This document shows positions 28,048 through 38,172 of a stretch of DNA of 64,000 bases, in pieces. Origin of the DNA: an uncultured Pseudomonas sp. (lineage in GTDB: Bacteria; Pseudomonadota; Gammaproteobacteria; Pseudomonadales; Pseudomonadaceae); NCBI RefSeq assembly GCF_946886105.1, contig NZ_CAMPHV010000004.1:1-64000 (forward strand), given 5' to 3'. The position numbers were made by a program, and so were the translations under genes. The number at the start of each line of letters is the position of its first letter. Within the stretch, counting starts at the first letter, position 1. Under the pieces are notes generated by a model. The model ran no database searches, had not been told where the DNA came from, and saw only the letters and a list, made by a program, of their open reading frames with translations.

Positions 28048-28066
28048 CGCTGTCATGTTGAGTGAG

Positions 28067-28098
28067 AGGGCCGGTTATTGCTAACCGGCCCTTTTTAT
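28067..28098 (+). terminator. Rho-independent terminator of the ComEA-like gene
   Basis: agggccggtta (28067-28077) pairs with taaccggccct (28082-28092) around ttgc and is followed by ttttt. It lies 20 bases after the stop codon. Confidence 0.92.
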
Positions 28099-28132
28099 TT
28101 TCGGGCTCGCTAAAGCTTCGCCAATCGTGCAA

Positions 28133-28396
28133 TCAGCCGGCGAGAATCATATAGACCAGCGCCATCAGAACGATCAGGCCCAGCCAGATCAGCGCGTTGG
28201 TTCTGCTCAGACTGATGATGCCGGCGCCACGCAAGCGAATTGGCGGGTGTTGCTCGAGGTACAGCGCCAGCTGTTCCTTGGCCTCTGCCTGGCTGATGCC
28301 GTGATTGAGGCTGAGCATTCTGATGGCGTCGTCGTGGTGGCCGCGTTGTAGGGCCTCCAGCACCGGTTGGGGCAAGGTTATCTCTGCTTGGGACAT
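28133..28396 (-). CDS. Small membrane-tethered hypothetical protein
   Basis: An 87-residue protein. Residues 8-48 form helices (VLEALQRGHHDDAIRMLSLNHGISQAEAKEQLALYLEQHP) reminiscent of the C-terminal domain of ribosomal protein L7/L12, AIK-like then EAK-like. Residues 66-86 are one hydrophobic segment (NALIWLGLIVLMALVYMILAG), so it is probably anchored with the N-terminus inside. Similar proteins occur in other pseudomonads as hypotheticals. It has a good ribosome site (gaga) before the ATG at 28396. No neighbour suggests a role. Confidence 0.75.
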   Translation of the reverse strand: MSQAEITLPQPVLEALQRGHHDDAIRMLSLNHGISQAEAKEQLALYLEQHPPIRLRGAGIISLSRTNALIWLGLIVLMALVYMILAG

Positions 28397-28542
28397 ACGA
28401 CGTCTCCTTTGGTGTCTGTAGGTTTAGACGGCGTCGCCGGGGCAGGGTTCGGTATAGCGATCTGCAGCCGCGGGGCGGTCTGTCCATCGATGGGCTATTT
28501 GTACGGTGTCCTGCCGTTCTGCGGGCTCCCGAGAGGTGTGTG

Positions 28543-28905
28543 ATGCTGCTGGATTGGGCCGCGGATGCGGTATTGGTCGTTCATCTGCTGTTCATCGCCT
28601 TCGTCGTCTTCGGCGGTCTGCTGGTATTGCGCCGGCCTCGCCTGGCTTGGTTGCACCTGCCCGCCGCTGCGTGGGGGGTGGTAGTGGAGGTGCTGCATCT
28701 GCAATGCCCGCTTACGCCGCTCGAGAATCAGCTGCGCGAGGCCGCCGGTCAGGCGGGCTATGACGGTGGTTTCATCGCCCATTACCTGATACCGACGATT
28801 TACCCAGCGGGGTTGACGCCGCGAATCCAGCTCGGGCTCGGGGTCTTCGTCCTGCTACTCAATGTGGTGATCTATGCCCGGCTGCTGCTGCGGGTGAAGC
28901 GATAG
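28543..28905 (+). CDS. DUF2784 family membrane protein
   Basis: A 120-residue integral membrane protein with three hydrophobic segments (about 7-30, 35-52 and 93-115). It has the DUF2784 conserved phrases AVLVVHLLFIAFVVFGGLLV, WVVVEVLHLQCPLTPLENQLR-like, and GGFIAHYLIPTIYP. Function unknown. I start at ATG 28543, one codon after a GTG, with gagagg upstream. It is a single gene, divergent from the L7/L12-like protein gene. Confidence 0.9.
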   Translation: MLLDWAADAVLVVHLLFIAFVVFGGLLVLRRPRLAWLHLPAAAWGVVVEVLHLQCPLTPLENQLREAAGQAGYDGGFIAHYLIPTIYPAGLTPRIQLGLGVFVLLLNVVIYARLLLRVKR

Positions 28906-29036
28906 TGCGTGAGCCCGCTGCCGCCGGATTTGCGGGCGATGCTAACCGGTCATTCAGGAAAGTGATGATATGGGGGTGAGCGGATTCCTTGGCTACACTG
29001 CGCCCATCTACCAACGTACTTAAAGGCGACTTCCCT

Positions 29037-29846
29037 ATGCAAAATCGCATGATGATTACTGGCGCGGGTTCGGGTTTGGGCCGTGAAATCGCGTTGCGCT
29101 GGGCGCGCGAGGGCTGGCGGTTGGCACTTTCAGATGTCAACGAACCCGGCTTGGCGGAGACCTTGAAGTTGGTACGCGCCGCCGGCGGCGACGGCTTCAC
29201 CCTGCGTTGCGACGTGCGCGACTACAGCCAACTGACGGCACTGGCGCAGGCCTGCGAAGAGAAGTTTGACGGCATCGATGTGATCGTTAATAACGCCGGC
29301 GTGGCGGCGGGCGGCTTCTTCGCCGATCTGTCGCTGGAAGACTGGGATTGGCAGATTTCGATCAACCTGATGGGCGTGGTCAAGGGTTGCAAGGCGTTCC
29401 TGCCATTGCTCGAGCGCAGCAAGGGCAAGATCGTCAACATCGCCTCCATGGCAGCGCTGATGCAGGGCCCGGCGATGAGCAACTACAACGTCGCCAAGGC
29501 CGGTGTGGTGGCCTTGTCGGAGAGCCTGCTGGCCGAGCTGAAGATGCAGGAAATCGGTGTGCACGTGGTGTGCCCGTCGTTCTTTCAGACCAATCTGCTC
29601 GACTCGTTCCGCGGCCCGACGCCGGCGATGAAAGCCCAGGTCGGCAAGTTGTTGGAGAACTCGCCGATCAGCGCTGCGGATATCGCCCAGTACATGTACG
29701 AAGCCATCGCCAAGGGCGAATTCATGATTCTGCCCCATGAGCAGGGGCGTGCGGCTTGGGCGCTGAAGCAACGTAATCCGCAGGCGCTCTACGACGAAAT
29801 GGCCGCGATGGCGGATCGCATGCGCAGCAAGTCCAGGTCGGAATAA
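29037..29846 (+). CDS. Short-chain dehydrogenase/reductase
   Basis: A 269-residue classical SDR. The nucleotide motif is TGAGSGLGREIA at about residue 9, then NNAG, the catalytic Ser in NIASMAALMQ and Tyr-Lys in SNYNVAKAG. After the core is a C-terminal extension (LYDEMAAMADRMRSKSRSE), as in other SDRs of this length used on acyl-chain or steroid-type substrates. The substrate is unknown. The start ATG at 29037 has aaagg about eleven bases upstream. It appears to be a single gene, 131 bases after DUF2784. Confidence 0.9.
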   Translation: MQNRMMITGAGSGLGREIALRWAREGWRLALSDVNEPGLAETLKLVRAAGGDGFTLRCDVRDYSQLTALAQACEEKFDGIDVIVNNAGVAAGGFFADLSLEDWDWQISINLMGVVKGCKAFLPLLERSKGKIVNIASMAALMQGPAMSNYNVAKAGVVALSESLLAELKMQEIGVHVVCPSFFQTNLLDSFRGPTPAMKAQVGKLLENSPISAADIAQYMYEAIAKGEFMILPHEQGRAAWALKQRNPQALYDEMAAMADRMRSKSRSE

Positions 29847-29956
29847 TTTATCTGTCCAATAGGTCAGTTTTTTCTGCCGTCGGCCTTGTTCGTCCGACGG
29901 CCCGGCGTTAGGGTTGTTCATCCGGTCCGCCTGGCCGCCATGTCGTTGGTATTACC

Positions 29957-31120
29957 GTGAAATCTGTCCCGCGGGCCATGCTGTTGCTGGCCCTGGTGCT
30001 GGCCGCGATCAATTTGCGGCCCGGCATCACCTCGCTGGCGCCGTTGATCGAACGGATCGCCGAAGAACTGTCCCTGAGCCGTACGCTGATCAGCTTGACC
30101 ACGGCGCTGCCGGTGCTGTGCATGGGGCTGTTGGCGCCGTTCGCGCCGCGTTTGGCCATGCGCTTCGGCCTGGAACGTACCATCGCCTTATGTCTCGGGG
30201 TGATCGCCCTGGCGTTGTTGCTGCGTTTGGCCGGGCAACTGAGCGTGCTGTTGATTGGCAGCGCGGTTTTATTGGGTGCGGCTATCGCCGTCGCCGGACC
30301 GCTGTTGTCCGGGTTCATCAAGCGCTATTTCGCCGGCCAGATGGGGCGGGTGGTCGGCTGGTATTCGTTGGGTATGGCGATCGGCGGTGCCAGCGGTGCG
30401 GTGCTGACGGTGCCGGTGACCCGTTCGCTCGGCGACGATTGGTCGCTGGGGCTGGCGTTCTGGGCGCTACCCGCGCTGGCGGGCCTGGTGCTGTGGTGGC
30501 GGATGCCCAATCAGGTCGAGCAGGAAGAGGTTGCCCAGGTCGGCGGCGGTTTGCCCTGGCGGCGGCCCCGGGCCTGGCTGATCAGTTGTTTCTTCGCCAT
30601 TCAGGCCGGGTTGTTCTATGCCTTGGCGACCTGGGCCGTGGCGCGTTATCACGAGGCCGGTCTGAGCCTGCTGCGCAGCAATACGTTATTCAGCCTGTCG
30701 ATGCTGATGGGCTTGCCGAGTGCGTTTCTGCTGCCCTGGCTGGCGCAGCGTTTCCAGAATCGCTATGCCTTGCTGCTGGCGTGCGGTCTGCTGTCTTCGC
30801 TCAGCTTGGCGATGATCACTTTTGCCCCGACGCTGCTGCCGGAGGTCTGGGCGGTGTGCATCGGCTTCAGCTTGGGCGGCTCCTTTGCGTTGTCGTTGGT
30901 GCTGCCGCTGTACGAGGCCGGGTCGCCATTGGCGGTCAGCCGCTGGACGGCGATGATGCTGTGCCTGGGGTACTGCCTGGCCTGTTTGACGCCGATACTC
31001 AGCGGCTTGGCGCGGGATATGTCGGGTAATTATCAATTGCCCTTTATGGTGTTGACCGGCTTGGCGTTACTGATGACCGCGCTGGCCTGGCTGATGCGCC
31101 GCAGCCCGCGTCGGGCATAG
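29957..31120 (+). CDS. MFS transporter, CynX/NimT family
   Basis: A 387-residue transporter with twelve membrane segments. INLRPGITSLAPLIERIAEELSLS and the inter-helix loop of the first half are typical of the CynX/NimT (cyanate, 2-nitroimidazole) branch, in which arginine in INLRP is conserved. The substrate is not known. No in-frame ATG is available near the expected start; the codon is GTG at 29957, with a weak ribosome site. It lies 110 bases after the SDR gene, and a small hypothetical gene follows. Confidence 0.88.
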   Translation: MKSVPRAMLLLALVLAAINLRPGITSLAPLIERIAEELSLSRTLISLTTALPVLCMGLLAPFAPRLAMRFGLERTIALCLGVIALALLLRLAGQLSVLLIGSAVLLGAAIAVAGPLLSGFIKRYFAGQMGRVVGWYSLGMAIGGASGAVLTVPVTRSLGDDWSLGLAFWALPALAGLVLWWRMPNQVEQEEVAQVGGGLPWRRPRAWLISCFFAIQAGLFYALATWAVARYHEAGLSLLRSNTLFSLSMLMGLPSAFLLPWLAQRFQNRYALLLACGLLSSLSLAMITFAPTLLPEVWAVCIGFSLGGSFALSLVLPLYEAGSPLAVSRWTAMMLCLGYCLACLTPILSGLARDMSGNYQLPFMVLTGLALLMTALAWLMRRSPRRA

Positions 31121-31218
31121 GCTGACGCACAGCTCAAATGGGCAAAGTTTCACAGCACTTCCTTTCTTGCGTCCCGACGCTGTGATAGAAGGCACCCTTG
31201 ATTTGTTGGAGTGCCCGT

Positions 31219-31647
31219 GTGGAGTCCGAATCCATCGTCTATGGCTGTATCCGCGACTGGCCGTCCGAGAGCTCGGCAGAGAGTCGCTTGCGTCGCCAAA
31301 TCAATAGCCAGGTGCTCGCCGAGTTGCCGTCGGGCGATGCCTGGTCGTTCCTCGGCCGTGAAATGTTCGCTGCTTGCCTGCAGTCGAGTGCCGGGCTGTA
31401 CCAGACCCAGGTGATTCATTTCGGCGCCAGTTATCGTTCGGTCGAATACGAGTGGAGTCTCTGGGTCGCGCAGTTCGAGGCGCTGCTCAAGCGGCTGTAT
31501 TGGACCAGCGCCGTGGTCCATCTGGAAACCGAATTGAACGGCACCCACACCTTTCGCTGGGAATCGGATAACGGTCTGCACAGCCCCCAGGAAGGCGAAC
31601 TGCGGGTGCGTTGCGCCTGGGAGCGCGAGGGCGGGTTGCGCGGGTAG
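31219..31647 (+). CDS. Conserved hypothetical protein
   Basis: A 142-residue soluble protein that I do not recognise. It begins with a GTG at 31219 (VESESIVYGCIRDWPSES), with ttggag upstream; other starts are possible. It contains several Trp residues (AWSFLGREMFAACLQ, YEWSLWVAQFEALLKRLYWTS) and reads as alternating strands and helices. Its end, EGELRVRCAWEREGGLRG, is polar. It is convergent with the YheU-type gene, with an 87-base gap. Confidence 0.6.
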   Translation: MESESIVYGCIRDWPSESSAESRLRRQINSQVLAELPSGDAWSFLGREMFAACLQSSAGLYQTQVIHFGASYRSVEYEWSLWVAQFEALLKRLYWTSAVVHLETELNGTHTFRWESDNGLHSPQEGELRVRCAWEREGGLRG

Positions 31648-31734
31648 GGCGAGGCGCTTTCCCCGATTTCATCCAACTGGCCAGGCCCGCTTTTGTCGTG
31701 GGGCTTGCGCAGCGTTGTTGGCGACGAGTTCGCG

Positions 31735-31977
31735 CTACAGGTCCGCCAGCCATTCCTTGGGTACTTCGCGTTTTAGCGCGAGTTGGCACTGTTGGCTCTC
31801 GGGGTCGAATACGATCACCGCTTCGCCTTTGTCGAGCGCTTTGCGTACCCGTTGCACGCGGGTTTGCAGCGGGGTCTCGTCGCCATTGTCAGTGCCTTCG
31901 CGGGTGACGAAGTCTTCGATCAGGCGGGTCAGGGTGTCGGCTTCCAACAGATTGGCGGGGATCAGCACGGGGGTCAT
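31735..31977 (-). CDS. YheU family protein (UPF0270)
   Basis: An 80-residue cytosolic protein with the family start MTPVLIPANLLEADTLTRLIEDFVTREGTD and the ending RVRKALDKGEAVIVFDPESQQCQLALKREVPKEW. The family has a known structure but no known activity. The first Met of the open frame at 31989 is followed by MTPVLI at 31977, which I use because that is the usual start. It sits 51 bases from the stop of the large hybrid kinase, on the same strand. Confidence 0.9.
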   Translation of the reverse strand: MTPVLIPANLLEADTLTRLIEDFVTREGTDNGDETPLQTRVQRVRKALDKGEAVIVFDPESQQCQLALKREVPKEWLADL

Positions 31978-32028
31978 ACTCCAGAACACAGTGGCGATGC
32001 TAACGCGCCGCGGGCGTACTGGCCACGA

Positions 32029-34779
32029 TCAACTGTTGTGCGCGGGTTTATACAGATAGCTTTCCAAGGTGCTGTACAGCTTTGCGCTGTCCAGCGGCTT
32101 ACCGAGAAAGTCGTCCATGCCGGCCGAGATGCCATGCTGACGGTGTTCATCGAGGATATGCGCGGTCAATGCGATGATCGGAACGGCCGGCAGGCTGTGC
32201 TGGCGCTCCAGGCGGCGGATTTGTCGGGTGGCTTCGAAGCCGTCCATCTCCGGCATTTCGCAATCCATCAAAATCAGTTGAATCGCTGCCGGGTCGCGCT
32301 GGTATTCGCTGACCGCAGCCAGCCCATTGGTCACCAGCCGCACGCTGTAACCGCGCTTTTTCAAGAAGCCCTGCACCACCATCTGGTTCACCGGGTTGTC
32401 TTCGGCCACCAGGATGCAGGGCGCGCCATCGCTGTCGCAAGGCACTTCCCGGACCGGGCTGCTGCGTTCGCCGAGCGGCTGTTCGTAGAGTTCATGCAGG
32501 GCATGACGCAATGCGGTAATCGCCAGGGGTTGTGCCATGCTCACCAGGCGCATGCCTTCGCTCGGCACGACTTGCTGGCATTGCTCCGGGGCGCACAACA
32601 GCAGTACCCGCTGACCGGGTTGGATCTGCGGGCGCAGCGAGTCCAGCCAGTACTGAACGCTGCCGGGCCAGGGCGCCATCAGCACCAGCAAGGGCGGCGT
32701 GACGAAGTCTTCCAGGTACTCATGCAGGCGTTCCGGCCTCAGGCAGCGTTCGGTACGCATGCCCCAGCGTCCGAGTATCCGGCTCAGGGCGTCGAGGCCC
32801 TGGCTGTCGAGGGAGCCGAGCAAGGCGACGCGGCCCTTGAGCAGCTCGCTCAGGGAGTCGAGCGGTTCGTTGACGTTGCTCAGCGGAATGTTGAAGCTGA
32901 AGCGTGTACCTTGTCCGGGCGTGCTCTGCACTTCGATGCCGCCGCCCATCATTTCCACCAGCTCCTTGCTGATGGCCAGCCCCAGGCCGCTGCCGCCATA
33001 ACGACGGGTGGTGCTGGAGTCGACCTGAGCGAAGGATTCGAACAACTGGCGTTGGCCTTGATCGTCGATGCCGATGCCGCTGTCGCTGATGGCGAACAGC
33101 AGATGCGGGTTACCTTGGGAGTCGCTACGCCGGCTGACGCTCACCGACACGTAGCCTTCACCGGTAAATTTCAGAGCATTGCTCAGCAGGTTCATCAGCA
33201 CTTGCTTGAGGCGCGTGGGGTCGCCCTGGATGCGCCGCGGCACTCCCGCTTCCAAGCTGAGGTAAAGGCGCAACTGCTTATCCAGAGCCTGGCCGGTAAA
33301 CAGGCTGAGGGTATCGGAGATCAACTCTTCCAGATCGAAATCGATATGTTCCAGGCTGAGCTTGCCGGATTCGATACGTGCATAGTCGAGAATGTCGTTG
33401 ATGACGGCCATAAGTGAGCTACCGGAACTGGAAATGGTATCGACGTAAAAGCGTTGGCTGCGATCCAGCGGGGTTTCTTTGAGCAATTGCAGCATACCCA
33501 GTACGCCATTGAGCGGCGTACGGATTTCATGGCTCATTTTAGCCAGGAAGCGGCCTTTGGCTTGGTTCTCGATCTCCGCCTGTTCGGCGGCGCGGCGCGA
33601 TTGAAAGCCTTCTTCCTTGAGGAGGGTAATGCGATCCGCTAAACCTATGGACAGCGTGAGAAGCTCGATGGTTACACCGGTTTTTATCACCGATGCCCCA
33701 TATAAGCCGAACCACTCGACGCCCAAGGAGCCTGAGGTGGCCATGATAAAGGAGACCAGCAAAGTGCCCCAAGCGATGATGTAGTAGGAACCATAGCGCA
33801 GACCCTTGCGCCAGACGTAGGCGCCGCTGAGCAGTAGCAGCACGGAAACCGCCAACACCGTAAAACTGGCGAGAATGGTCCAGTCCTGCTGGCCGATCAA
33901 GGGAGCCGATAGCAAGCAGGCGCCGACCAGCAGCATAAATCCCCGCAGTCCCCGGTCGAGGCTTGGGAAATGCTGGCGGGTGTGCAGGAAGTGGCGACTG
34001 AACTGGGTGGCCGTGAGGCAGTGGATATACATCAGGATATAGATGCTCACCGACTGCAAGCCGATATGCTCGGGCAGCAGCTTGAATAACATGCCATCGA
34101 AGCTGGCGACGAACAGACCGATATTCAGGTTGTACAGCAGGTACCAGAAATAGGCGGGTTCGCGCAGCCAGAGGAACAGGAAGAGGTTGTAGAAAAACAT
34201 CGCGAAAGCCACGCCATAGAAGGCGCCGCTAATCCCCATGAGGTTTTCTTGAGCCTCCGCGCTGGCGGCGTAGCTGCTGAAGAACAACGGCAGGAAAATC
34301 GTGCTGGTGCTTTCCACGCGCACCAGCAGAGTGCTTTCACCGGTGGGCAGGTCGAGCGGGAACCAGAAATTGCGCACTTGCACCGGGCGTTGGGCGAAGG
34401 CATAGCGATCGCCGCTTTCTTGCTGCTGCCACTGGCCGGATGGCGGGATCAAGTACACCTGGACATGGTCGAGCAGCGGGTAATTGACTTCCAGGTAGCC
34501 GGACAAGGTGTGCGGCAGCTGATTGTTCAGGCGTACCTTGAACCACCAGACCGACTCGTTTTTACCGAGGTTGATATGGTCGTTGTGCGCCTCGATAAAG
34601 CGCTCGTCGGGGAGGGAGTTGACCTGCTGTGGGGTCAGGTCGCCTTCGGTGTCTTGCAGGTAACTCAGGAAGGGGCCCAGGGACATGCGTGGGTTCTGCT
34701 GGTCCAGCTCCACCGCAGGCATGGCCCACGCCGGGCCGCACAGCCAGAGCAACAGCACCGCAAGGCATATACGCGGCAT
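32029..34779 (-). CDS. 7TM-DISM hybrid sensor histidine kinase/response regulator
   Basis: A 916-residue membrane kinase. It has a signal peptide, an extracellular 7TMR-DISM sensor domain (about 25-165), seven membrane helices (about 183-385), a HisKA domain with H417 in MSHEIRTP, an ATPase domain (N-box NLLSNALKF at about 530, DSGIGI at 567, [10 protein letters not shown] at 596), a degenerate receiver-like part (about 645-765) and a final receiver with D839 in [13 protein letters not shown]. The output probably passes to an Hpt protein elsewhere. It follows the NAGGN peptidase on the same strand, as PA3462 does in PAO1 by my memory, so it may control osmotic responses. Confidence 0.93.
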   Translation of the reverse strand: MPRICLAVLLLWLCGPAWAMPAVELDQQNPRMSLGPFLSYLQDTEGDLTPQQVNSLPDERFIEAHNDHINLGKNESVWWFKVRLNNQLPHTLSGYLEVNYPLLDHVQVYLIPPSGQWQQQESGDRYAFAQRPVQVRNFWFPLDLPTGESTLLVRVESTSTIFLPLFFSSYAASAEAQENLMGISGAFYGVAFAMFFYNLFLFLWLREPAYFWYLLYNLNIGLFVASFDGMLFKLLPEHIGLQSVSIYILMYIHCLTATQFSRHFLHTRQHFPSLDRGLRGFMLLVGACLLSAPLIGQQDWTILASFTVLAVSVLLLLSGAYVWRKGLRYGSYYIIAWGTLLVSFIMATSGSLGVEWFGLYGASVIKTGVTIELLTLSIGLADRITLLKEEGFQSRRAAEQAEIENQAKGRFLAKMSHEIRTPLNGVLGMLQLLKETPLDRSQRFYVDTISSSGSSLMAVINDILDYARIESGKLSLEHIDFDLEELISDTLSLFTGQALDKQLRLYLSLEAGVPRRIQGDPTRLKQVLMNLLSNALKFTGEGYVSVSVSRRSDSQGNPHLLFAISDSGIGIDDQGQRQLFESFAQVDSSTTRRYGGSGLGLAISKELVEMMGGGIEVQSTPGQGTRFSFNIPLSNVNEPLDSLSELLKGRVALLGSLDSQGLDALSRILGRWGMRTERCLRPERLHEYLEDFVTPPLLVLMAPWPGSVQYWLDSLRPQIQPGQRVLLLCAPEQCQQVVPSEGMRLVSMAQPLAITALRHALHELYEQPLGERSSPVREVPCDSDGAPCILVAEDNPVNQMVVQGFLKKRGYSVRLVTNGLAAVSEYQRDPAAIQLILMDCEMPEMDGFEATRQIRRLERQHSLPAVPIIALTAHILDEHRQHGISAGMDDFLGKPLDSAKLYSTLESYLYKPAHNS

Positions 34780-34855
34780 CCGCGAACCCCACTAACGTGA
34801 TAAGGCGGCTGAATAGTACGCGGATTTCGCGCAGCCCCCTCTCCATTGCCCGCTG

Positions 34856-34877
34856 GCTGCGCAAAAAGTTGCGCAGC
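34856..34877 (-). terminator. Hairpin after the NAGGN peptidase gene
   Basis: gctgcgcaa (34856-34864) pairs with ttgcgcagc (34869-34877) around aaag. It lies about 45 bases beyond the peptidase stop. There is no T run, so it is a weak or rho-assisted terminator. Confidence 0.4.
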
Positions 34878-34922
34878 GTTCGGCATCCATGCCCGTCACT
34901 TTGCCCGGATGCGTGACGCCCT

Positions 34923-36113
34923 TCAAGCGTCCTGATCGCGATGACCGAGCAGGCTGTCGACTGTTGGTACACGGGTATCGCTTTCCATCTGCGCATCGTG
35001 CTCGAGCTGATGGCTGAAACGTTCCAGCGAGCCTTGCGCTGGCTGTGCATCGCTGGCGAATACCGGTGGGCTGAGCATATAGGCGCTGAGCAAGCGGGTG
35101 AGGGCGGTCAGGCTATCGACATGGGTGCGCTCATAGCCGTGGGTGGCATCGCAACCGAAGGCGAGCAGGGCGATACGGATGTCATGGCCGGCGGTGATCG
35201 CCGACTGGGCGTCGCTGTGGTAGTAGCGAAACAGATCGCGGCGCACCGGAATCTCGTGCTCGCCGGCCAGGCGCAACAACTGGCGCGACAAGTGATAGTC
35301 GTAAGGGCCGCCGGAATCCTGCATGGCCACGCTGACCGCGTGTTCGCTCGATTGCTGGCCGGGAGCCACCGGTGCGATGTCGATGCCAACGAACTCGCTG
35401 ACGTCCCAAGGCAAGGCCGCTGCCGCCCCGGAGCCGGTCTCTTCGGTGATGGTGAACAGCGGGTGACAGTCGATTTCCGGCTCGATGCCGCTTTCGATGA
35501 TCGCCTTGAGCGAGGCCAGTAGCGCCGCCACGCCGGCTTTATCGTCCAGATGGCGGGCGCTGATATGACCGCTTTCGGTGAACTCCGGCAGTGGGTCGAA
35601 GGCGACGAAATCGCCGACCGACACGCCCAGCGACTCGCAATCGGCGCGGGTCGCGCTGTAGGCATCCAGGCGTAGCTCGACGTGATCCCAACTGATCGGC
35701 AGACGGTCCACTTCGGTATTGAATGCATGCCCCGAGGCCATCAACGGCAGCACGCTGCCGCGGATCACGCCATGGTCGGTGAACACGCTGACGCGGCTGC
35801 CCTCGGCAAAGCGGCTGGACCAGCAGCCGACTGGCGCCAGGCCCAGGCGACCATTGTCCTGCACGGTGCGGACGATAGCGCCAATGGTGTCCAGGTGCGC
35901 CGAAACGGCGCGATCGGGGCTGCTCTGCTTGCCCTTCAAGGTGCCGCGAATGGTGCCGCGGCGGGTCATCTCGAAGGGGATGCCGATTTCCTCGAGGCGC
36001 TCGGCGACGTAACGCACGATGGTGTCGGTAAAGCCGGTGGGGCTGGGAATCGCGAGCATTTCCAGCAGGACTTTTTGCAGGTAGTCGAGGTCGGGTTCGG
36101 GGAGGTGTTGCAT
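34923..36113 (-). CDS. Osmoprotectant NAGGN system M42 family peptidase
   Basis: A 396-residue zinc aminopeptidase-like protein. Metal ligands are seen in AVSAHLDTIGAIV, ISARHLDDKAGVAALLA, the catalytic pair ITEETGSG, and the final His in YYHSDAQSAI and GYERTHVDSL. M42 enzymes with this layout are co-encoded with NAGGN synthesis, where they probably split the osmolyte or precursors during release from stress. It is the third gene of the asnO-ngg-peptidase unit, 226 bases after ngg, with REP-like repeats in the gap. Confidence 0.92.
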   Translation of the reverse strand: MQHLPEPDLDYLQKVLLEMLAIPSPTGFTDTIVRYVAERLEEIGIPFEMTRRGTIRGTLKGKQSSPDRAVSAHLDTIGAIVRTVQDNGRLGLAPVGCWSSRFAEGSRVSVFTDHGVIRGSVLPLMASGHAFNTEVDRLPISWDHVELRLDAYSATRADCESLGVSVGDFVAFDPLPEFTESGHISARHLDDKAGVAALLASLKAIIESGIEPEIDCHPLFTITEETGSGAAAALPWDVSEFVGIDIAPVAPGQQSSEHAVSVAMQDSGGPYDYHLSRQLLRLAGEHEIPVRRDLFRYYHSDAQSAITAGHDIRIALLAFGCDATHGYERTHVDSLTALTRLLSAYMLSPPVFASDAQPAQGSLERFSHQLEHDAQMESDTRVPTVDSLLGHRDQDA

Positions 36114-36159
36114 AAGAATGTCTCCTTAGGTACTGCCAGAGATAAGGGCTTTGTCCTGT

Positions 36160-36330
36160 ATGTAGGAGCCAGGGGGGGACGCCTGGTTCTTGCTGGCGAT
36201 CGTCTGTAGCCGGTGAATCCAGGCGCTTGCCAGAGCTTCCCCGGATTGCATCCGGGCTACGGAACCTGTGACCGCCCGATGTGGCTCGGTCCGCGTGCAT
36301 ATCCGGGCTACGAGACTTGCGACACCCGCT
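36160..36330. repeat. REP-like repeats between ngg and the M42 peptidase gene
   Basis: tgtaggagccag and ttgctggcgatcg at about 36160-36202 form a REP-like pair with inserted bases between the halves. ccggattgcatccgggctac at about 36240-36259 is the same sequence as in the repeat at 40714-40734, and atccgggctacg follows at about 36301-36312. Such repeats may stabilise or separate transcripts. Confidence 0.5.
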
Positions 36331-36339
36331 CGGTCCGCG

Positions 36340-38076
36340 TCAGCCGACCTGGCTAAGGGGGAACAGTAAGTCGATAAAGCGTTCCGCGGTCGGTTGCGGC
36401 TGGTGGTTGGCCAGGCCGGCGCGTTCGTTGGCCTCGATAAACACGTAATCGGCTTGATCGGCGGCCGGTACCAGCAAGTCGAGGCCGACCACCGGAATGT
36501 CCAGGGCGCGGGCGGCTTTTACCGCGGCGTCGGCGAGCGTCGGGTGGAGGATCTCGGTGACATCCTCGAGGCTGCCGCCGGTGTGCAGGTTGGCGGTCTT
36601 GCGCACGGCCAGGCGTTGCCCCTGGGGCAGCACGCTGTCGTAGTCGACCCCGGCGGCATGTAGCGTGCGCAGGGTTTCGGTGTCCTTGGGAATGCGACTT
36701 TCGCCGTCGGTGGCGGCTTGGCGGCGGCGGCTCTGCGCGTCGATCAATTCGCCGATGCTGTGGCGCCCGTCGCCGATCACTTCCGCGGGGCGGCGGATCG
36801 CGGCGGCGACCACCTCGAAACCGATCACCAGAATGCGCAGGTCGAGACCCGGGTGAAAACTTTCCAGCAGCACCCGGCTGTCGAAGGGCTGGGCGCGCTC
36901 GATCGCCGCTTGCACCTCGGCCGGGCTGCGCAGGTCGACCGCGACGCCCTGGCCTTGCTCGCCATCCACCGGTTTGACCACCAGGCTGCCGTGCTCGGCG
37001 AGGAAGGCGGCGTTCTCTTCGGCGTTGCCGGCCAGACGTTGGGCGGGCAGGTGCAGGCCGGCACGGGCCAGGGCGCGGTGGGTCAGGCGTTTGTCCTGGC
37101 ACAGGGTCATGCTCACTGCGCTGGTCAGGTCGGTCAGCGATTCGCGACAGCGAATCCGCCGGCCGCCCTGGCTCAGGGTGAACAGGCCGGCTTCGCTGTC
37201 GTCGACCTGCACTTCGATACCGCGGCGCAGCGCTTCGTCGACGATGATCCGCGCGTAGGGGTTCATATCCGTGTGCGGGCCGGGGCCGAGGAACAGCGTC
37301 TGGTTGATGCCGTTCTTGCGCTTGATGCTGAAGGTTTGCAGCTCGCGGAAACCCAGCTTGGCATAGAGCTTCTTGGCCTGGCCGTTATCGTGCAGCACCG
37401 ACAGGTCCAGGTAGCTCAGGCCGCGACTCATGAAATGTTCGATCAGATGACGCACCAGCACCTCGCCGACGCCGGGGCGGGTGCAGCGCGGGTCGACCGC
37501 CAGGCACCAGAGGCTGCTGCCGTTTTCCGGATCCTTGTAGGCCTTATGGTGGTTGAGGCCCATGACGCTGCCGATCACCATGCCGCTGTCTTCGTCCTCG
37601 GCCAGCCAATACACCGGCCCGCCGAGACGCCGCGGGGTGAGTTTGTCCGGGTCGATCGGCAGCATGCCGCGCATCTGGTACAGGCAGTTGATCGCCTGCC
37701 AGTCTTCGGCATTTTGCGCCCGGCGGATGCGGTAGCCGCGGAACACACACTGCGCTGGGCGATAGTCGCTGAACCACAGGCGCAGGGTATCGGAGGGGTC
37801 GAGGAACAATTGCTGTGGCGCCTGCGCCAGCACTTGCTGGGGCGCGGCGACATAGAGCGCGATATCGCGCTCGCCGGCCTGCTCGTTGAGCAGATCCGCG
37901 GCCAGCTCGCTGGCGTCCGGGTAGGTATGGCCGATCAGCAGGCGGCCCCAGCCGCAATGCACGACCTTGGGCTGGCCCAGCTCGCTGCCGTGCCCTTCGG
38001 CAAAGCGCGCTTGCAGACGTTCGTAGGAGGGGGGTTGGCCGCGTAACAGACGTTGATTGAGGGCAGTGGCGCGCAT
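36340..38076 (-). CDS. ngg: N-acetylglutaminylglutamine synthetase, GNAT plus ATP-grasp
   Basis: A 578-residue bifunctional enzyme. A GNAT domain occupies about 115-265 (AVDPRCTRPGVGEVLVRHLIEHF and LHDNGQAKKLYAKLGF are its acetyl-CoA segments), and an ATP-grasp ligase occupies about 300-578 (VVKPVDGEQGQGVAVDL, RVLLESFHPGLDLRILVIG, YVFIEANERAGLANH). By the pathway known from Sinorhizobium and P. aeruginosa it makes N-acetylglutaminylglutamine from two glutamines and acetyl-CoA. It follows asnO by 96 bases and precedes the M42 peptidase. Confidence 0.95.
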   Translation of the reverse strand: MRATALNQRLLRGQPPSYERLQARFAEGHGSELGQPKVVHCGWGRLLIGHTYPDASELAADLLNEQAGERDIALYVAAPQQVLAQAPQQLFLDPSDTLRLWFSDYRPAQCVFRGYRIRRAQNAEDWQAINCLYQMRGMLPIDPDKLTPRRLGGPVYWLAEDEDSGMVIGSVMGLNHHKAYKDPENGSSLWCLAVDPRCTRPGVGEVLVRHLIEHFMSRGLSYLDLSVLHDNGQAKKLYAKLGFRELQTFSIKRKNGINQTLFLGPGPHTDMNPYARIIVDEALRRGIEVQVDDSEAGLFTLSQGGRRIRCRESLTDLTSAVSMTLCQDKRLTHRALARAGLHLPAQRLAGNAEENAAFLAEHGSLVVKPVDGEQGQGVAVDLRSPAEVQAAIERAQPFDSRVLLESFHPGLDLRILVIGFEVVAAAIRRPAEVIGDGRHSIGELIDAQSRRRQAATDGESRIPKDTETLRTLHAAGVDYDSVLPQGQRLAVRKTANLHTGGSLEDVTEILHPTLADAAVKAARALDIPVVGLDLLVPAADQADYVFIEANERAGLANHQPQPTAERFIDLLFPLSQVG

Positions 38077-38172
38077 TGGAGTACTTCCTTTGCTTGTGCG
38101 GTGTGCCCCGGAAATGCCGGAGCTGAAGAGTAGAGTGGCATCCTCGGATTGCAGTCGGGCTACGGACGACGG

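Noticed and set aside
31783..33417. Rightward open frame of 544 codons opposite the hybrid kinase gene
   Set aside because: His-, Gln- and Ala-rich shadow; the opposite strand holds a complete kinase.
36718..38046. Rightward open frame of 442 codons opposite ngg
   Set aside because: Shadow of a well-defined GNAT plus ATP-grasp gene.
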